Source: a virus
Strand: one strand, 5' to 3'
Virus record (IMG/VR): IMGVR_UViG_3300044977_000070
Span: 64,001-110,027 of that record
Length of the DNA stretch: 46,027 nt
Shown here: one piece after another, positions 38,729-45,953 of the stretch
Layout of the letters: each line of letters starts with the position of its first letter
Numbering within the stretch: position 1 is the first letter of the stretch
Made by a program: the position numbers and the translations under genes
The notes under the pieces: model-generated
Seen by the model: the letters and a program-made list of their open reading frames with translations, nothing else
Told to the model about the DNA's origin: nothing
Databases searched by the model: none

Positions 38729-39060
38729 CGGTTCACTCGTCCTTTTCGATACAATCATGGCGGGCGGTTCACTCACGTTTCACGATACTATCTTCCTGTC
38801 CGGTTCACTCATAGACAACGATACAATCCGGTTGATCGGTTCACTCATCCATTGCGATACAATCCGATTGATCGGTTCACTCATCCATGTCGATACAATC
38901 TTTCAGGTCGGTTCACTCAGCTGCTTCGATACTATCTGTCTGTCCGGTTCACTCCAGCAGCTCGATACAATCACCCAGGCCGGTTCACTCCAGCAGCTCG
39001 ATACAATCACCCAGTTCGGTTCACTCAGGGGATGCGATACAGTCACGATTGCCGGTTCAA
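38729..39060. repeat. Repeat array 2: nine 36-bp units
   Basis: Nine uninterrupted 36-bp units (38729-39052) with the same A and B boxes, plus terminal half box CGGTTCAA (39053-39060) carrying the TGA stop of the 39057 gene. Units 7 and 8, and 4 and 5, share spacer bases, which shows recent tandem duplication. Confidence 0.92.
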
Positions 39061-39905
39061 GCTGCGTGTCTTTGTTGTCCGTAGTACGCCTTCTCCAAGC
39101 CGGGGAACATGTCGATATGAGGGATTTTGATGATATGCCCGTGCTTGAGGATGTCCTGAGCAAAGGGAAGCGGGGGCGCGCGGTGATAGCGATTCCAATA
39201 CATGACGACATGCAAATGACTTAAGAAAATCTTGACTGCGTAGTTACGCGCCTGAGCGTCGAGATTAGAGGCGGGGAGTTTTCCTTTCTTCAAAAGCGCC
39301 TTGACTTCAGCGGACTTTGTAAAGAAGATTTTCGCCCGTTCCTTATTATACCCGGCCTCATTTCGTGCGACGACTTTGTCCTTCTGCGACTTATAGAGCT
39401 TGCCGTAGAAGGAGTCGGGGCTGTTGTATGTCTTCATGAAACATTGCCCGGCATGCCAGCAAATCTGCTTGAGGTGTGGGTTATAGGGACGCTTCTGTCC
39501 CTTTTCCCACTTGCGATGTGTTGGATCGAGGCCGGCAAAGCGCCAGAAACCGGATACGACCTCCATACCTTCGATATTGAGGTGTGCGAGCAGCCCCGCT
39601 GCGATGATGTTCTTGATTCCATGCTGTGCAACCAACCATTGGCCGACAGGATCCATCTTGACATACTGGCCCAGGAACTTTTCCAAATCCTTTTCGAGGT
39701 TGGCCTGAGCGTCTGTCCAATAGGATAGAAGATTTGATGGGTCGGTCTTATCCCCAAGGTGACGAAGTTGCATGTCCCCACGCTTGCGCATTTCCTGAGC
39801 GTCGTAGTAGTTGGATACTATAAAACGCACCTCCGGGGCTGTCAACTTTTGTGCGGATAGAACTTGTTCCTTTGTCGCTCTGCGGTCTTTGCTCGTTCGC
39901 TTCAT
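39057..39905 (-). CDS. IS110-like (Transposase_20 domain) protein, domesticated
   Basis: 282 residues. The central and C-terminal part matches the IS110/IS116/IS902 C-terminal domain: HGIKNIIAAGLLAHLNIEG, FWRFAGLDPTHRKWEKG, RPYNPHLKQICWHAGQCF, then LDAQARNYAVKIFLSHLHVV. The N-terminal DEDD RuvC-like nuclease domain is not visible, and the SG motif that carries the catalytic serine after GLxP is replaced by HRKWEKG. It is therefore probably not an active transposase. AGGAGG precedes the ATG. It lies between arrays 2 and 3. Confidence 0.7.
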   Translation of the reverse strand: MKRTSKDRRATKEQVLSAQKLTAPEVRFIVSNYYDAQEMRKRGDMQLRHLGDKTDPSNLLSYWTDAQANLEKDLEKFLGQYVKMDPVGQWLVAQHGIKNIIAAGLLAHLNIEGMEVVSGFWRFAGLDPTHRKWEKGQKRPYNPHLKQICWHAGQCFMKTYNSPDSFYGKLYKSQKDKVVARNEAGYNKERAKIFFTKSAEVKALLKKGKLPASNLDAQARNYAVKIFLSHLHVVMYWNRYHRAPPLPFAQDILKHGHIIKIPHIDMFPGLEKAYYGQQRHAA

Positions 39906-39937
39906 GTTTGGTTCCTCCTATATGATAGACATACCTT

Positions 39938-40271
39938 GTCGTCACTCCGGGGTCTCGATACAATCGGCATTCCCGGTTCACTCATGGACGACGATACGAT
40001 CGGCTCACCCGGTTCACTCTGCTTTTTCTATACAATCCGCATACCCGGTTCACTCACGCTTTAGCGATACAATCCGATGGCTCGGTTCACTCAGTCCCTC
40101 CGATACAATCCAAGTACCCGGTTCACTCTTAGGGTAACGATACAATCTCGATGTCCGGTTCACTCTGTTTGTCCGATACAATCCGAATATCCGGTTCACT
40201 CTCAGTCTGCGATACAATCTCCACGACCGGTTCACTCAGTAAGATCGATACAATCCTCCTTTACGGTTTAA
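39938..40271. repeat. Repeat array 3: nine units, two of 37 bp
   Basis: Nine units of the A/B repeat. Units at 40046-40082 and 40119-40155 have a 9-base first spacer and are 37 bp, which breaks any reading frame. The first unit has a weak box A (GTCGTCACTC). The terminal half box CGGTTTAA (40264-40271) includes the TAA stop of queE. Confidence 0.92.
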
Positions 40272-41002
40272 ACCCTCCTCTTGTTCCCCCACAACAACAC
40301 CTGCTGGCGGGGCGTATAGTTCCACTCGTGTTTCTCCGCCATGAACGCCGCCCGGGGTTCGTTTTCCGCGTGCTCAAGTTGCGTCGTCGCCTTTGGCATT
40401 AACCATACCTTCTCAGGCGCTATCCCTGCCGCTTTTACCAACTTCTCAATCTCCTCTGCATCCTCATACCCGCCGACAACGAACTTAAACAATACCTTGT
40501 CCGCGGTAGCGAGGTTCTTTAGAACGTCGAGTTTTATTCGCCTATGCAACGGCTCGTCGCTGTTCGCGAGTTTGGGGGATACGTTGAATTGGTCGACGCA
40601 TTCCGCCATTATGCGACTAGGCGCTATGGTGCCGTTCGTCTCCACCTCGATCCACCACTTGTCGTCCTTCAGGGGTTTAAGGACGGCGGGCAGACGTGCT
40701 TGTTGCAACAGAGGCTCGCCGCCCGTGACGACCAACGCGTGCGTCTTGTTCCCGACCTCGCCGAGCCGGCGTATCTCGCCGAGAAGGTCGTCCGAGGTGA
40801 CTTTGTGGGATTCTGTCTTCTTGTCGTACTTCTGCGGGTGCTTAAATGACGTCCCTGTCCAGTTCCAGGTAAACGGAGTATCGCACCACGCGCAACTTAG
40901 GTTACATCCTGCCATTCGTAAAAAGTTACAAGGAAGGCCGCGTGTCTTACCTTCCCCCTGGATTGTCGGGCCATAAAGTTCATTAACGAGGAGGATTGGC
41001 AT
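40268..41002 (-). CDS. queE: 7-carboxy-7-deazaguanine synthase (radical SAM)
   Basis: 244 residues. N-terminal NELYGPTIQGEGKTRG, then the radical-SAM cysteine motif AGCNLSCAWCDTPFTW (C33, C37, C40), VVTGGEPLLQQ and IEVETNGTIAPS are QueE hallmarks. It converts 6-carboxytetrahydropterin to 7-carboxy-7-deazaguanine. It is 17 kb from queD/queC, beyond the three repeat arrays, unlike the usual clustered order. Confidence 0.95.
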   Translation of the reverse strand: MPILLVNELYGPTIQGEGKTRGLPCNFLRMAGCNLSCAWCDTPFTWNWTGTSFKHPQKYDKKTESHKVTSDDLLGEIRRLGEVGNKTHALVVTGGEPLLQQARLPAVLKPLKDDKWWIEVETNGTIAPSRIMAECVDQFNVSPKLANSDEPLHRRIKLDVLKNLATADKVLFKFVVGGYEDAEEIEKLVKAAGIAPEKVWLMPKATTQLEHAENEPRAAFMAEKHEWNYTPRQQVLLWGNKRRV

Positions 41003-41016
41003 TTTCTAGATTCTCC

Positions 41017-41214
41017 TTATAGGCTTATTGACTTTAGCGCCTCATATTCCTCCCACCATATAGCAACTCGGCGGGCCATCTCGCTGAGAACGATTGCTCC
41101 GTCTTCGCTGGTCCATCTGACCCACTTCTCGCCGTTCCATAGCCAGCGCCGTAGGGATTCGCTGCCACGGGAATCATGGATGATCTCGTCCCGCACCTCG
41201 CCATAGTGTGTCAT
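41017..41214 (-). CDS. Small Trp-rich hypothetical protein
   Basis: 65 residues, rich in Trp and charged residues (RRWLWNGEKWVRWTSEDG, IWWEEYEALKS). The upstream gene stops within its start (ATGA). No recognised family. Confidence 0.55.
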   Translation of the reverse strand: MTHYGEVRDEIIHDSRGSESLRRWLWNGEKWVRWTSEDGAIVLSEMARRVAIWWEEYEALKSISL

Positions 41215-41435
41215 TGATGCTTGTTTCCCTCTATCATTCGAAGCAGTGCGTCGTCACATGTCACCCTGACAGCGGATTGAGGTACGGATTGGTCGGGCTC
41301 TATTTGGAAGAATATGTAGCAGTGGTCTATACCTTGTATTGTAAGGGAGGGGCGCGGCTGGGCAGGAAGCGCCCCATGAAATTTCTTTGTGGTCACGACA
41401 GCTTGGCACCAGATTCCGAACAAAGTGCAAAGCAT
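41211..41435 (-). CDS. Small hypothetical protein
   Basis: 74 residues (MLCTLFGIWCQAVVTTKKFH, then a beta segment with IDHCYIFFQIEP). GGGAGTGAG precedes the ATG at 41435. No recognised family. Confidence 0.5.
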   Translation of the reverse strand: MLCTLFGIWCQAVVTTKKFHGALPAQPRPSLTIQGIDHCYIFFQIEPDQSVPQSAVRVTCDDALLRMIEGNKHQ

Positions 41436-41439
41436 GTTC

Positions 41440-41691
41440 TCACTCCCTGAACTTGTTGAGCGAACATTCCGGACAGATAACCCAAAGCGGTCTGTCATGC
41501 GGGCAGAAGTTTTTGTATTTGCCGAGCGAATAGTCGGGAAGGCGTTGGTTTTCTTTCAGACGTTGGATCTCGGTGAGGATGTCGTCTATATCAGTCGACT
41601 TTATTCCTAGGGCCTCCGCTATTAGGCGTAGTAATGGAAGTCTGTCTAGGGTGTTGAGGTACGCCCGCTTGTAAGGTTCGAGGTCGGTCAT
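41440..41691 (-). CDS. Small zinc-binding candidate
   Basis: 83 residues: helical first half (LLRLIAEALGIKSTDIDDI) and a C-terminal NFCPHDRPLWVICPECSL with two Cys pairs, likely zinc-binding. Shares its first base with the stop region of the 41691 gene. Confidence 0.6.
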   Translation of the reverse strand: MTDLEPYKRAYLNTLDRLPLLRLIAEALGIKSTDIDDILTEIQRLKENQRLPDYSLGKYKNFCPHDRPLWVICPECSLNKFRE

Positions 41692-41912
41692 TAGGATAGC
41701 CTATACCCATCCCAAGAGTCCTGCGCCGTCGGTCTTGGACGATCCAGTGTGCGATATTGGGAATGGACCAAAGGATCATGTCCACAGACGGGGATGTGCT
41801 TCCACCGCCGCCAGACTTTCTCCAACCAAATGGTTCTGCCATCGTCAGTGGTTATCGGATACCATGCGAACCACACTTTCCAGTCGCTTCCCATTTTCAT
41901 TGTCCATCTCAT
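41691..41912 (-). CDS. Small Trp-rich hypothetical protein
   Basis: 73 residues (WKVWFAWYPITTDDGRTIWL, then KVWRRWKHIPVCGHDPLV). GGGAGCGAG precedes the start at 41912. Similar in character to the 41017 product. No recognised family. Confidence 0.5.
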   Translation of the reverse strand: MRWTMKMGSDWKVWFAWYPITTDDGRTIWLEKVWRRWKHIPVCGHDPLVHSQYRTLDRPRPTAQDSWDGYRLS

Positions 41913-42337
41913 TTTCGCTCGCTCCCGCGTCCGTGTTTGCATATCATACCCAAATAGCCCGCCTCTGCGTAGCGGGGAAACGAGCGGTTGACGAATGCCG
42001 GCAGCTTATGAACATTCGCCATAAGGAAGTTATGGTCAATCAGGTGTCTCCGCATTCCGTTTATCATGGCCTTTAACCCATAGGTTATGAGCCATTGCAA
42101 TCGGAGGGTGTCAAGTCGGGAGTGAACGAAGAACTTCTCCAAATCCTCTACCTTGTCCCGGAACGACGGATATTGAGAAGAGTTGCGACAAATAGACACC
42201 GACACGAACATGGAGGGACGCAACGCATCCACAATGCAGGATAGAACCATTGTTTCGAATGAACTGCCAATGTCCCTGTCCTCTCGAATCCTCAACTCGC
42301 ATATCGCCCGTATCTGTCGCAGTTGGGTCAATGACAA
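41909..42337 (-). CDS. Hypothetical protein, start unclear
   Basis: About 142 residues if a TTG at 42337 is used. Helical throughout (LTQLRQIRAICELRIREDRD, VLSCIVDALRPSMFVSVSIC, LRLQWLITYGLKAMINGMRR). No ATG or GTG lies between the stop of the upstream gene (42349) and the conserved body, so the start is a rare codon or the product is made by frameshifting from the 42349 frame. The stop overlaps the 41912 gene by four bases. Confidence 0.5.
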   Translation of the reverse strand: MSLTQLRQIRAICELRIREDRDIGSSFETMVLSCIVDALRPSMFVSVSICRNSSQYPSFRDKVEDLEKFFVHSRLDTLRLQWLITYGLKAMINGMRRHLIDHNFLMANVHKLPAFVNRSFPRYAEAGYLGMICKHGRGSERK

Positions 42338-42348
42338 TCTGGGCAGGC

Positions 42349-42660
42349 TTAATATGATTTTATCGAACTCTTCAGCCCGTCCAGTATCCTCTGATTCCGT
42401 TCCTCCTGTTCGTACGACTTTATCAAGTCTTGAAATAGACGCCGAACGAAGTCCGCCTCCGTCTCGTTTGGATCGTAGATCGCTCGTGATGCTGTTGCCA
42501 AGTCCCGAATTGCGTTGATGACTACGCATTGCATTAATCCATAGCGGTTGTGTGGATTGTCGGAGGTCTGTAGGCAGGCCTCTATTACGAATAACACTTT
42601 GGACTTGATATCACTATTGTAGAGATTTGCTACCTCCTGATAGGTAAGTCGTCTTTCCAT
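42349..42660 (-). CDS. Small helical hypothetical protein
   Basis: 103 residues (LTYQEVANLYNSDIKSKVLF, then ADFVRRLFQDLIKSYEQEE). GGAGGA precedes the ATG. It overlaps or abuts the next gene, whose start is not obvious. Confidence 0.6.
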   Translation of the reverse strand: MERRLTYQEVANLYNSDIKSKVLFVIEACLQTSDNPHNRYGLMQCVVINAIRDLATASRAIYDPNETEADFVRRLFQDLIKSYEQEERNQRILDGLKSSIKSY

Positions 42661-42679
42661 GACTCTATCCTCCTTTCAA

Positions 42680-42781
42680 TCACCTAATGAATAATACAGC
42701 GATTGACAGCAGTAACATTGATAACCCTCCACAAACTAAAAATACTACAAAAGCATAATCGACAAGTTTGTCTATATTCAT
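42680..42781 (-). CDS. Micro-gene: 33-residue membrane peptide
   Basis: Begins MNIDKLVDYAFVVFLVCGGL and continues hydrophobic to FIR. CAGGAGGAG lies about eight bases before the ATG, a very strong site, which supports a real gene although it is very short. First gene of the leftward block. Confidence 0.65.
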   Translation of the reverse strand: MNIDKLVDYAFVVFLVCGGLSMLLLSIAVLFIR

Positions 42782-43163
42782 TGTTAAACTCCTCCTGTTG
42801 CTGTAAGCATACCTGTAGCTAAACTTTACTGCTGTTGCTTTTGCTTATTCTTTTGCTTTTTACAACCTTCTTAAGTTATCAGGACGTCGGTTCCGGGCAT
42901 GGTAAGCCGCCCCGCTTAAGTTCAAGTAAAACCTGAATAAGTCAGGTTCCTTGAACGTTCACGAGGACGGCTTACCGTCATCAGTCCGTTCGGACACGGT
43001 ACACGGCGGACCCTGCTTATTTGCTCCCCTGGAGTCGGGTCCTTTGAAAGCCACTCCCGCCCATGCTGGATGGACTCAACGATGCACGTCGGGTGGCGGT
43101 GACGTCCACGTGCATGTAAGGCTGAATGCTGATGCCGCGATGGCGAATGCTGATGCCTCACGT
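42782..43163. other. Structured divergent intergenic region
   Basis: No gene. It contains a run of TTTTGCTT repeats (42838-42868), the stem-loop at 42901-42976, an ATGCACGT/ACGTGCAT stem (43082-43089 with 43108-43115) and a direct repeat AATGCTGATGCC (near 43124 and 43146). The leftward promoter must lie here, but no convincing box pair was found. It could also hold a replication origin. Confidence 0.5.
42901..42976. other. Large nested stem-loop element
   Basis: Outer stem GGTAAGCCG/CGGCTTACC (42901-42909 with 42968-42976), middle stem GTTCAAG/CTTGAAC (42920-42926 with 42950-42956), inner stem AACCTGA/TCAGGTT (42930-42936 with 42942-42948), loop ATAAG. All three stems pair perfectly. Confidence 0.75.
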
Positions 43164-43253
43164 CCTTGTCATACCCGGGGGATATTTCCTATATAAATGC
43201 CACAATCGCTCAGTAACGAATTGTGACGATAATGTGTGGGGGGTATGACAAGG
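43164..43253 (+). promoter_or_regulatory. Sigma70-like promoter within a 13-bp inverted repeat operator
   Basis: CCTTGTCATACCC (43164-43176) and GGGTATGACAAGG (43241-43253) form a perfect 13-bp inverted repeat around the start region. A TTGTCA -35 (43166-43171) and TATATA -10 (43190-43195) with 18-base spacing lie within it, and a second CACAAT/ATTGTG repeat (43201-43225) follows. The product of the 43270 gene could bind here. Confidence 0.55.
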
Positions 43254-43269
43254 AATGAGAGGTGGAAAA

Positions 43270-43530
43270 ATGCGTACAGCAAGTCAGCTAAACAAGCAGT
43301 TCCGGGATTTGTGGACCGTCAATGACCTTTGCGTTGTGCTGTCCGTCACCCCTATGACGGTTCATGCATGGCGCAAGAACAAGGATCTGCCGACGGTGAT
43401 CCTGCCCGGCAATATGCGCGACACCATTCGCTTCGTGCCGGAGGAAATCGAGACCTGGGCACAGAAGAATGGCGTGTCCTTTAAGCGCAAAGTCAAGCGA
43501 CTGCGTCTCGTGGAGGGCGCAGCGGCGTAA
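43270..43530 (+). CDS. Small HTH regulator or excisionase-like protein
   Basis: 86 residues with a MerR/AlpA-like helix-turn-helix: LWTVNDLCVVLSVTPMTVHA, then WRKNKDLPTVILPGN and RFVPEEIETWAQKNG. This pattern fits phage excisionase or early regulators. GAGAGGTGG precedes the ATG at 43270; an in-frame ATG at 43255 lies inside the inverted repeat. First gene of the rightward block. Confidence 0.75.
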   Translation: MRTASQLNKQFRDLWTVNDLCVVLSVTPMTVHAWRKNKDLPTVILPGNMRDTIRFVPEEIETWAQKNGVSFKRKVKRLRLVEGAAA

Positions 43531-43543
43531 TGGAGCAGCCCAC

Positions 43544-44521
43544 ATGACCCAACCCAGCCACCAGGATGACCTGCCGCTAATACCGTGGACTGTGCGACAG
43601 TTTGAGCACGCTTGGGAGATACGCGCAGCCGATGGCGGCTTCATCTGCTTTGTGCAGGGCAAGGGGCTTGCCCGCGCCATTGCCGCGATACCGGAGATGC
43701 GGGAGACCATAAAGACGCAGCACGAGGCAATCTTTGCTCTGAACAAAGAGCTAGACCGCCTGCGCAGGCTGGTTGAGTGCAAAGATTGCATGGAGTACGC
43801 CCAGGGTGTTGTCACGGCAGAGAGAACCGAGAACGATCGCCTCCGCGCGGAGAATGCGACCCAAGATAAGCGAATTCTAGAATGGGGCGACAGGTACGCA
43901 GACTTGGCAAATGACACGGACCGCCTCCGCGCGGAGAAAGCCGAGCTAATTGAGATGCTGGCCACCCGCACGACGCATCCGGAATATCTGGAAGTGCTAA
44001 GACGGTACAAGCACGCGAACGAGACGGAGGCGGAAATGAGCTGCACGCATGATATTACCGATCAAGACAATTGGGCGGAGGGGCATTGCCCCTTATGTAT
44101 GCAGGCCGAACTAGACCGACCCCACGAGGAATTGGCCAAAGCGGAGAGAGACAAGGTCTATCTTTTTGATGAGAGCATTCGCCGTGGAGAAGAACTAGAC
44201 CGCCTCCGCGCGGAATTGGAGCAGTGGCGACGACTAAAGCCGGAAAACGAACGCCTGCGAGAGGTTAATGAAGAACATAAAGAGGAGATAGAACGCCTCC
44301 GTGCAGAGAATGCCGCCATCGAAACTGTCACGATAGAGAGGTGCGCTAAATTGGCGGATGCTCATGACCCATTCGAAGGGGGCACAGAGATGCCTGTTGG
44401 CGACGCCATCCGCACTCTCGCCAAGACGAACGATACGGGAAAGCTGGGCGATCGTGCGGGATTTGCTGCCGCGGTCAATCACGCAGGGCACAGAGGCGCC
44501 AGGATCAGACGGAGGACATGA
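43544..44521 (+). CDS. Coiled-coil protein with repeated DRLRAE motifs
   Basis: About 325 residues. N-terminus MTQPSHQDDLPLIPW is nearly repeated at the gene at 45950. The body is a coiled coil with recurring NDRLRAENA, TDRLRAEKA and LDRLRAELE, each encoded by the same palindromic DNA element. A segment TTHPEYLEVLRRYKHANETE ends like neighbouring genes (ANETEG, ANETKP), so the gene looks like fused modules. The last 165 bases overlap the recombinase frame at 44358 and may not be part of the true product. Confidence 0.6.
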   Translation: MTQPSHQDDLPLIPWTVRQFEHAWEIRAADGGFICFVQGKGLARAIAAIPEMRETIKTQHEAIFALNKELDRLRRLVECKDCMEYAQGVVTAERTENDRLRAENATQDKRILEWGDRYADLANDTDRLRAEKAELIEMLATRTTHPEYLEVLRRYKHANETEAEMSCTHDITDQDNWAEGHCPLCMQAELDRPHEELAKAERDKVYLFDESIRRGEELDRLRAELEQWRRLKPENERLREVNEEHKEEIERLRAENAAIETVTIERCAKLADAHDPFEGGTEMPVGDAIRTLAKTNDTGKLGDRAGFAAAVNHAGHRGARIRRRT

Positions 44522-45080
44522 GCCATGGACGGACATCCAGGTTGGTTTTGCCGAAGATGCTACAGGCTTGAGCCTATCACGTGCGATTACGATGGCTGCC
44601 AACACAGGCCAAAGAGGTTCCGATCTGATGCAGATGCGCTGGACGGACATCGAGACGATCCAAGGAAGGCCGGGGATCAATGTGACCCAGCAGAAGACCG
44701 GGTTGCGCCTATGGGTACCGTTCACGCAGGCGCTGATAAGCAAGATTGAGACATGGGAGCGCCGGCCAGGTTACATTCTGGTGCGCCCAGACGGAACACC
44801 GTATGTGCGGGATATGCTCACCAAGGCGTGGTACTGGGAGAGGGTCCGCAACCCTGCACTGGAGCCGCTGCGTCATCTGCACTTGCACGGCTTGCGCGCC
44901 ACAGCCGTAGTCAGGCTGCGCCGGGCCGGCGTCAGCATAGCCCAGATTTGCGATGTGGTGGGGATGTCGCAGCAGATGGTTGCGCGTTATTGCAGGCTGT
45001 CGGATCAGAGAACGAATGCGCTAGCTGCTATGGAGCAATTGGAGGGGCGCGTTATCAAGATGGAGAGGGATAGGAAATGA
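44358..45080 (+). CDS. Tyrosine recombinase (integrase) catalytic domain, N-terminally truncated
   Basis: The C-terminal catalytic domain is clear: ANTGQRGSDLMQMRWTDIE (first Arg), TQQKTGLRLWVPF (Lys), LHGLRATAVVRLRRAGV (H-x-x-R), and RYCRLSDQRTNALAAM with the Tyr nucleophile (VARYC). The usual G-H before the Tyr is G-M here. The N-terminal arm- and core-binding domains are missing and the 5' part overlaps the coiled-coil frame; no good start is seen after 44500. It may be a remnant or be expressed from a non-ATG start. The stop overlaps the next gene (ATGA). Confidence 0.65.
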   Translation: MLMTHSKGAQRCLLATPSALSPRRTIRESWAIVRDLLPRSITQGTEAPGSDGGHEPWTDIQVGFAEDATGLSLSRAITMAANTGQRGSDLMQMRWTDIETIQGRPGINVTQQKTGLRLWVPFTQALISKIETWERRPGYILVRPDGTPYVRDMLTKAWYWERVRNPALEPLRHLHLHGLRATAVVRLRRAGVSIAQICDVVGMSQQMVARYCRLSDQRTNALAAMEQLEGRVIKMERDRK

Positions 45081-45442
45081 AGGTCGAAAAACCAGCGGTA
45101 CTGGCAGATAGCGAAAGGGGACTCATGATTGCAGAGATAGGGCGCCTCCGCATGGAGTTGCGGGAAGCAAAAATGAAATACGAAAGCGAAGTTCGTCTTG
45201 TTGACGAAGTTGAAAAAGATTGCGGCCGCCTCCGCGCCAGCCTCGTTAGTTGTGGCAATCGACTGTCCAGTACCGGCAAGTCACTTATGGAAGCTGGGGA
45301 AGAGCTATACCGCCTCCGCGCGGAGGTGGCGGAGCTGCGACACCGGCTTATTCATACCCTAACATGCGAATTAGAAGAGCATGAAATAGCAGAATATCGC
45401 AATTATCTAGATAAAACCGCGAACGAGACGGAGGGGAAATGA
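45077..45442 (+). CDS. Coiled-coil hypothetical protein
   Basis: 121 residues with AEIGRLRMELREAKMKYESE and ELYRLRAEVAELRHRLIH; ends ANETEGK. Contains copies of the palindromic element. Four-base overlaps on both sides. No known function. Confidence 0.6.
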   Translation: MKVEKPAVLADSERGLMIAEIGRLRMELREAKMKYESEVRLVDEVEKDCGRLRASLVSCGNRLSSTGKSLMEAGEELYRLRAEVAELRHRLIHTLTCELEEHEIAEYRNYLDKTANETEGK

Positions 45443-45780
45443 ACGATTTGATCGAACGGCTGCTAAACCCGCGCAGCTTTGACCATGAGGCGTTGCGAAA
45501 GGAAGCCGCCGCCCGCATCCGGGAGCTGGAGGAAGAGCTAGCCCGCCTCCGGGCGGAGAATGAGCGGCTTGAAAAGCTTAACAAAGCAAACAGCGATGGT
45601 TGGGCAGAAGCCGTTAAACTAAATATGATGGCCCTTACACCTGCAGAGGCAGACCGCCTCCGCGCGGAGAAGGATGAGCTGCTTCAAGTTCTGCGGGAAA
45701 TGTATTTCGACGATACACCAGAAGCGGCGGAAAAAGCATGGGCTATCATCACCCGCGCGAACGAGACGAAGCCCACATGA
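45439..45780 (+). CDS. Coiled-coil hypothetical protein (MNDLIERL type)
   Basis: 113 residues: MNDLIERLLNPRSFDHEALR, ARIRELEEELARLRAENERL, then EADRLRAEKDELLQVLREM; ends ANETKPT. Proteins with this MNDLIERLR start are frequent in rhizobial prophages. ATGA overlap with neighbours. Confidence 0.65.
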   Translation: MNDLIERLLNPRSFDHEALRKEAAARIRELEEELARLRAENERLEKLNKANSDGWAEAVKLNMMALTPAEADRLRAEKDELLQVLREMYFDDTPEAAEKAWAIITRANETKPT

Positions 45781-45953
45781 CCAAACCCCCGTCCGATTCC
45801 ATTGATTGTCTGGAGCGCTTAGCCTCATGTGCGGATTGCCATTGGGTTGGCCGATCAGGCAAATTGATTGCTGGGGATAAGCTTAGGTGCCCGAAGTGCC
45901 GTAGCGACAGCGTCGCCTATCACATTGCCGACCGTTCGGAGACAATCCAATGA
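45777..45953 (+). CDS. Small zinc-ribbon protein
   Basis: 58 residues with SCADCHWVGRSG and RCPKCRSDSVAYH, a typical two-knuckle zinc ribbon. Overlaps both neighbours by four bases. Confidence 0.65.
   Translation: MTKPPSDSIDCLERLASCADCHWVGRSGKLIAGDKLRCPKCRSDSVAYHIADRSETIQ

Larger units (their letters stand above)
43841..45669 (+). repeat. In-frame palindromic element family (GCCTCCGCGCGGAG)
   Basis: Perfect CTCCGCGCGGAG copies at 43841-43852, 43925-43936, 45314-45325 and 45658-45669, one copy with one change at 44204-44215, and variants near 44297, 45146, 45232 and 45547. All fall in the same frame, coding for x-R-L-R-A-E, across at least four genes. Confidence 0.8.

Noticed and set aside
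37860-40271. CRISPR array
   Set aside because: Regular repeats are present, but spacers are only 8-9 bases and two boxes alternate; there are no cas genes.
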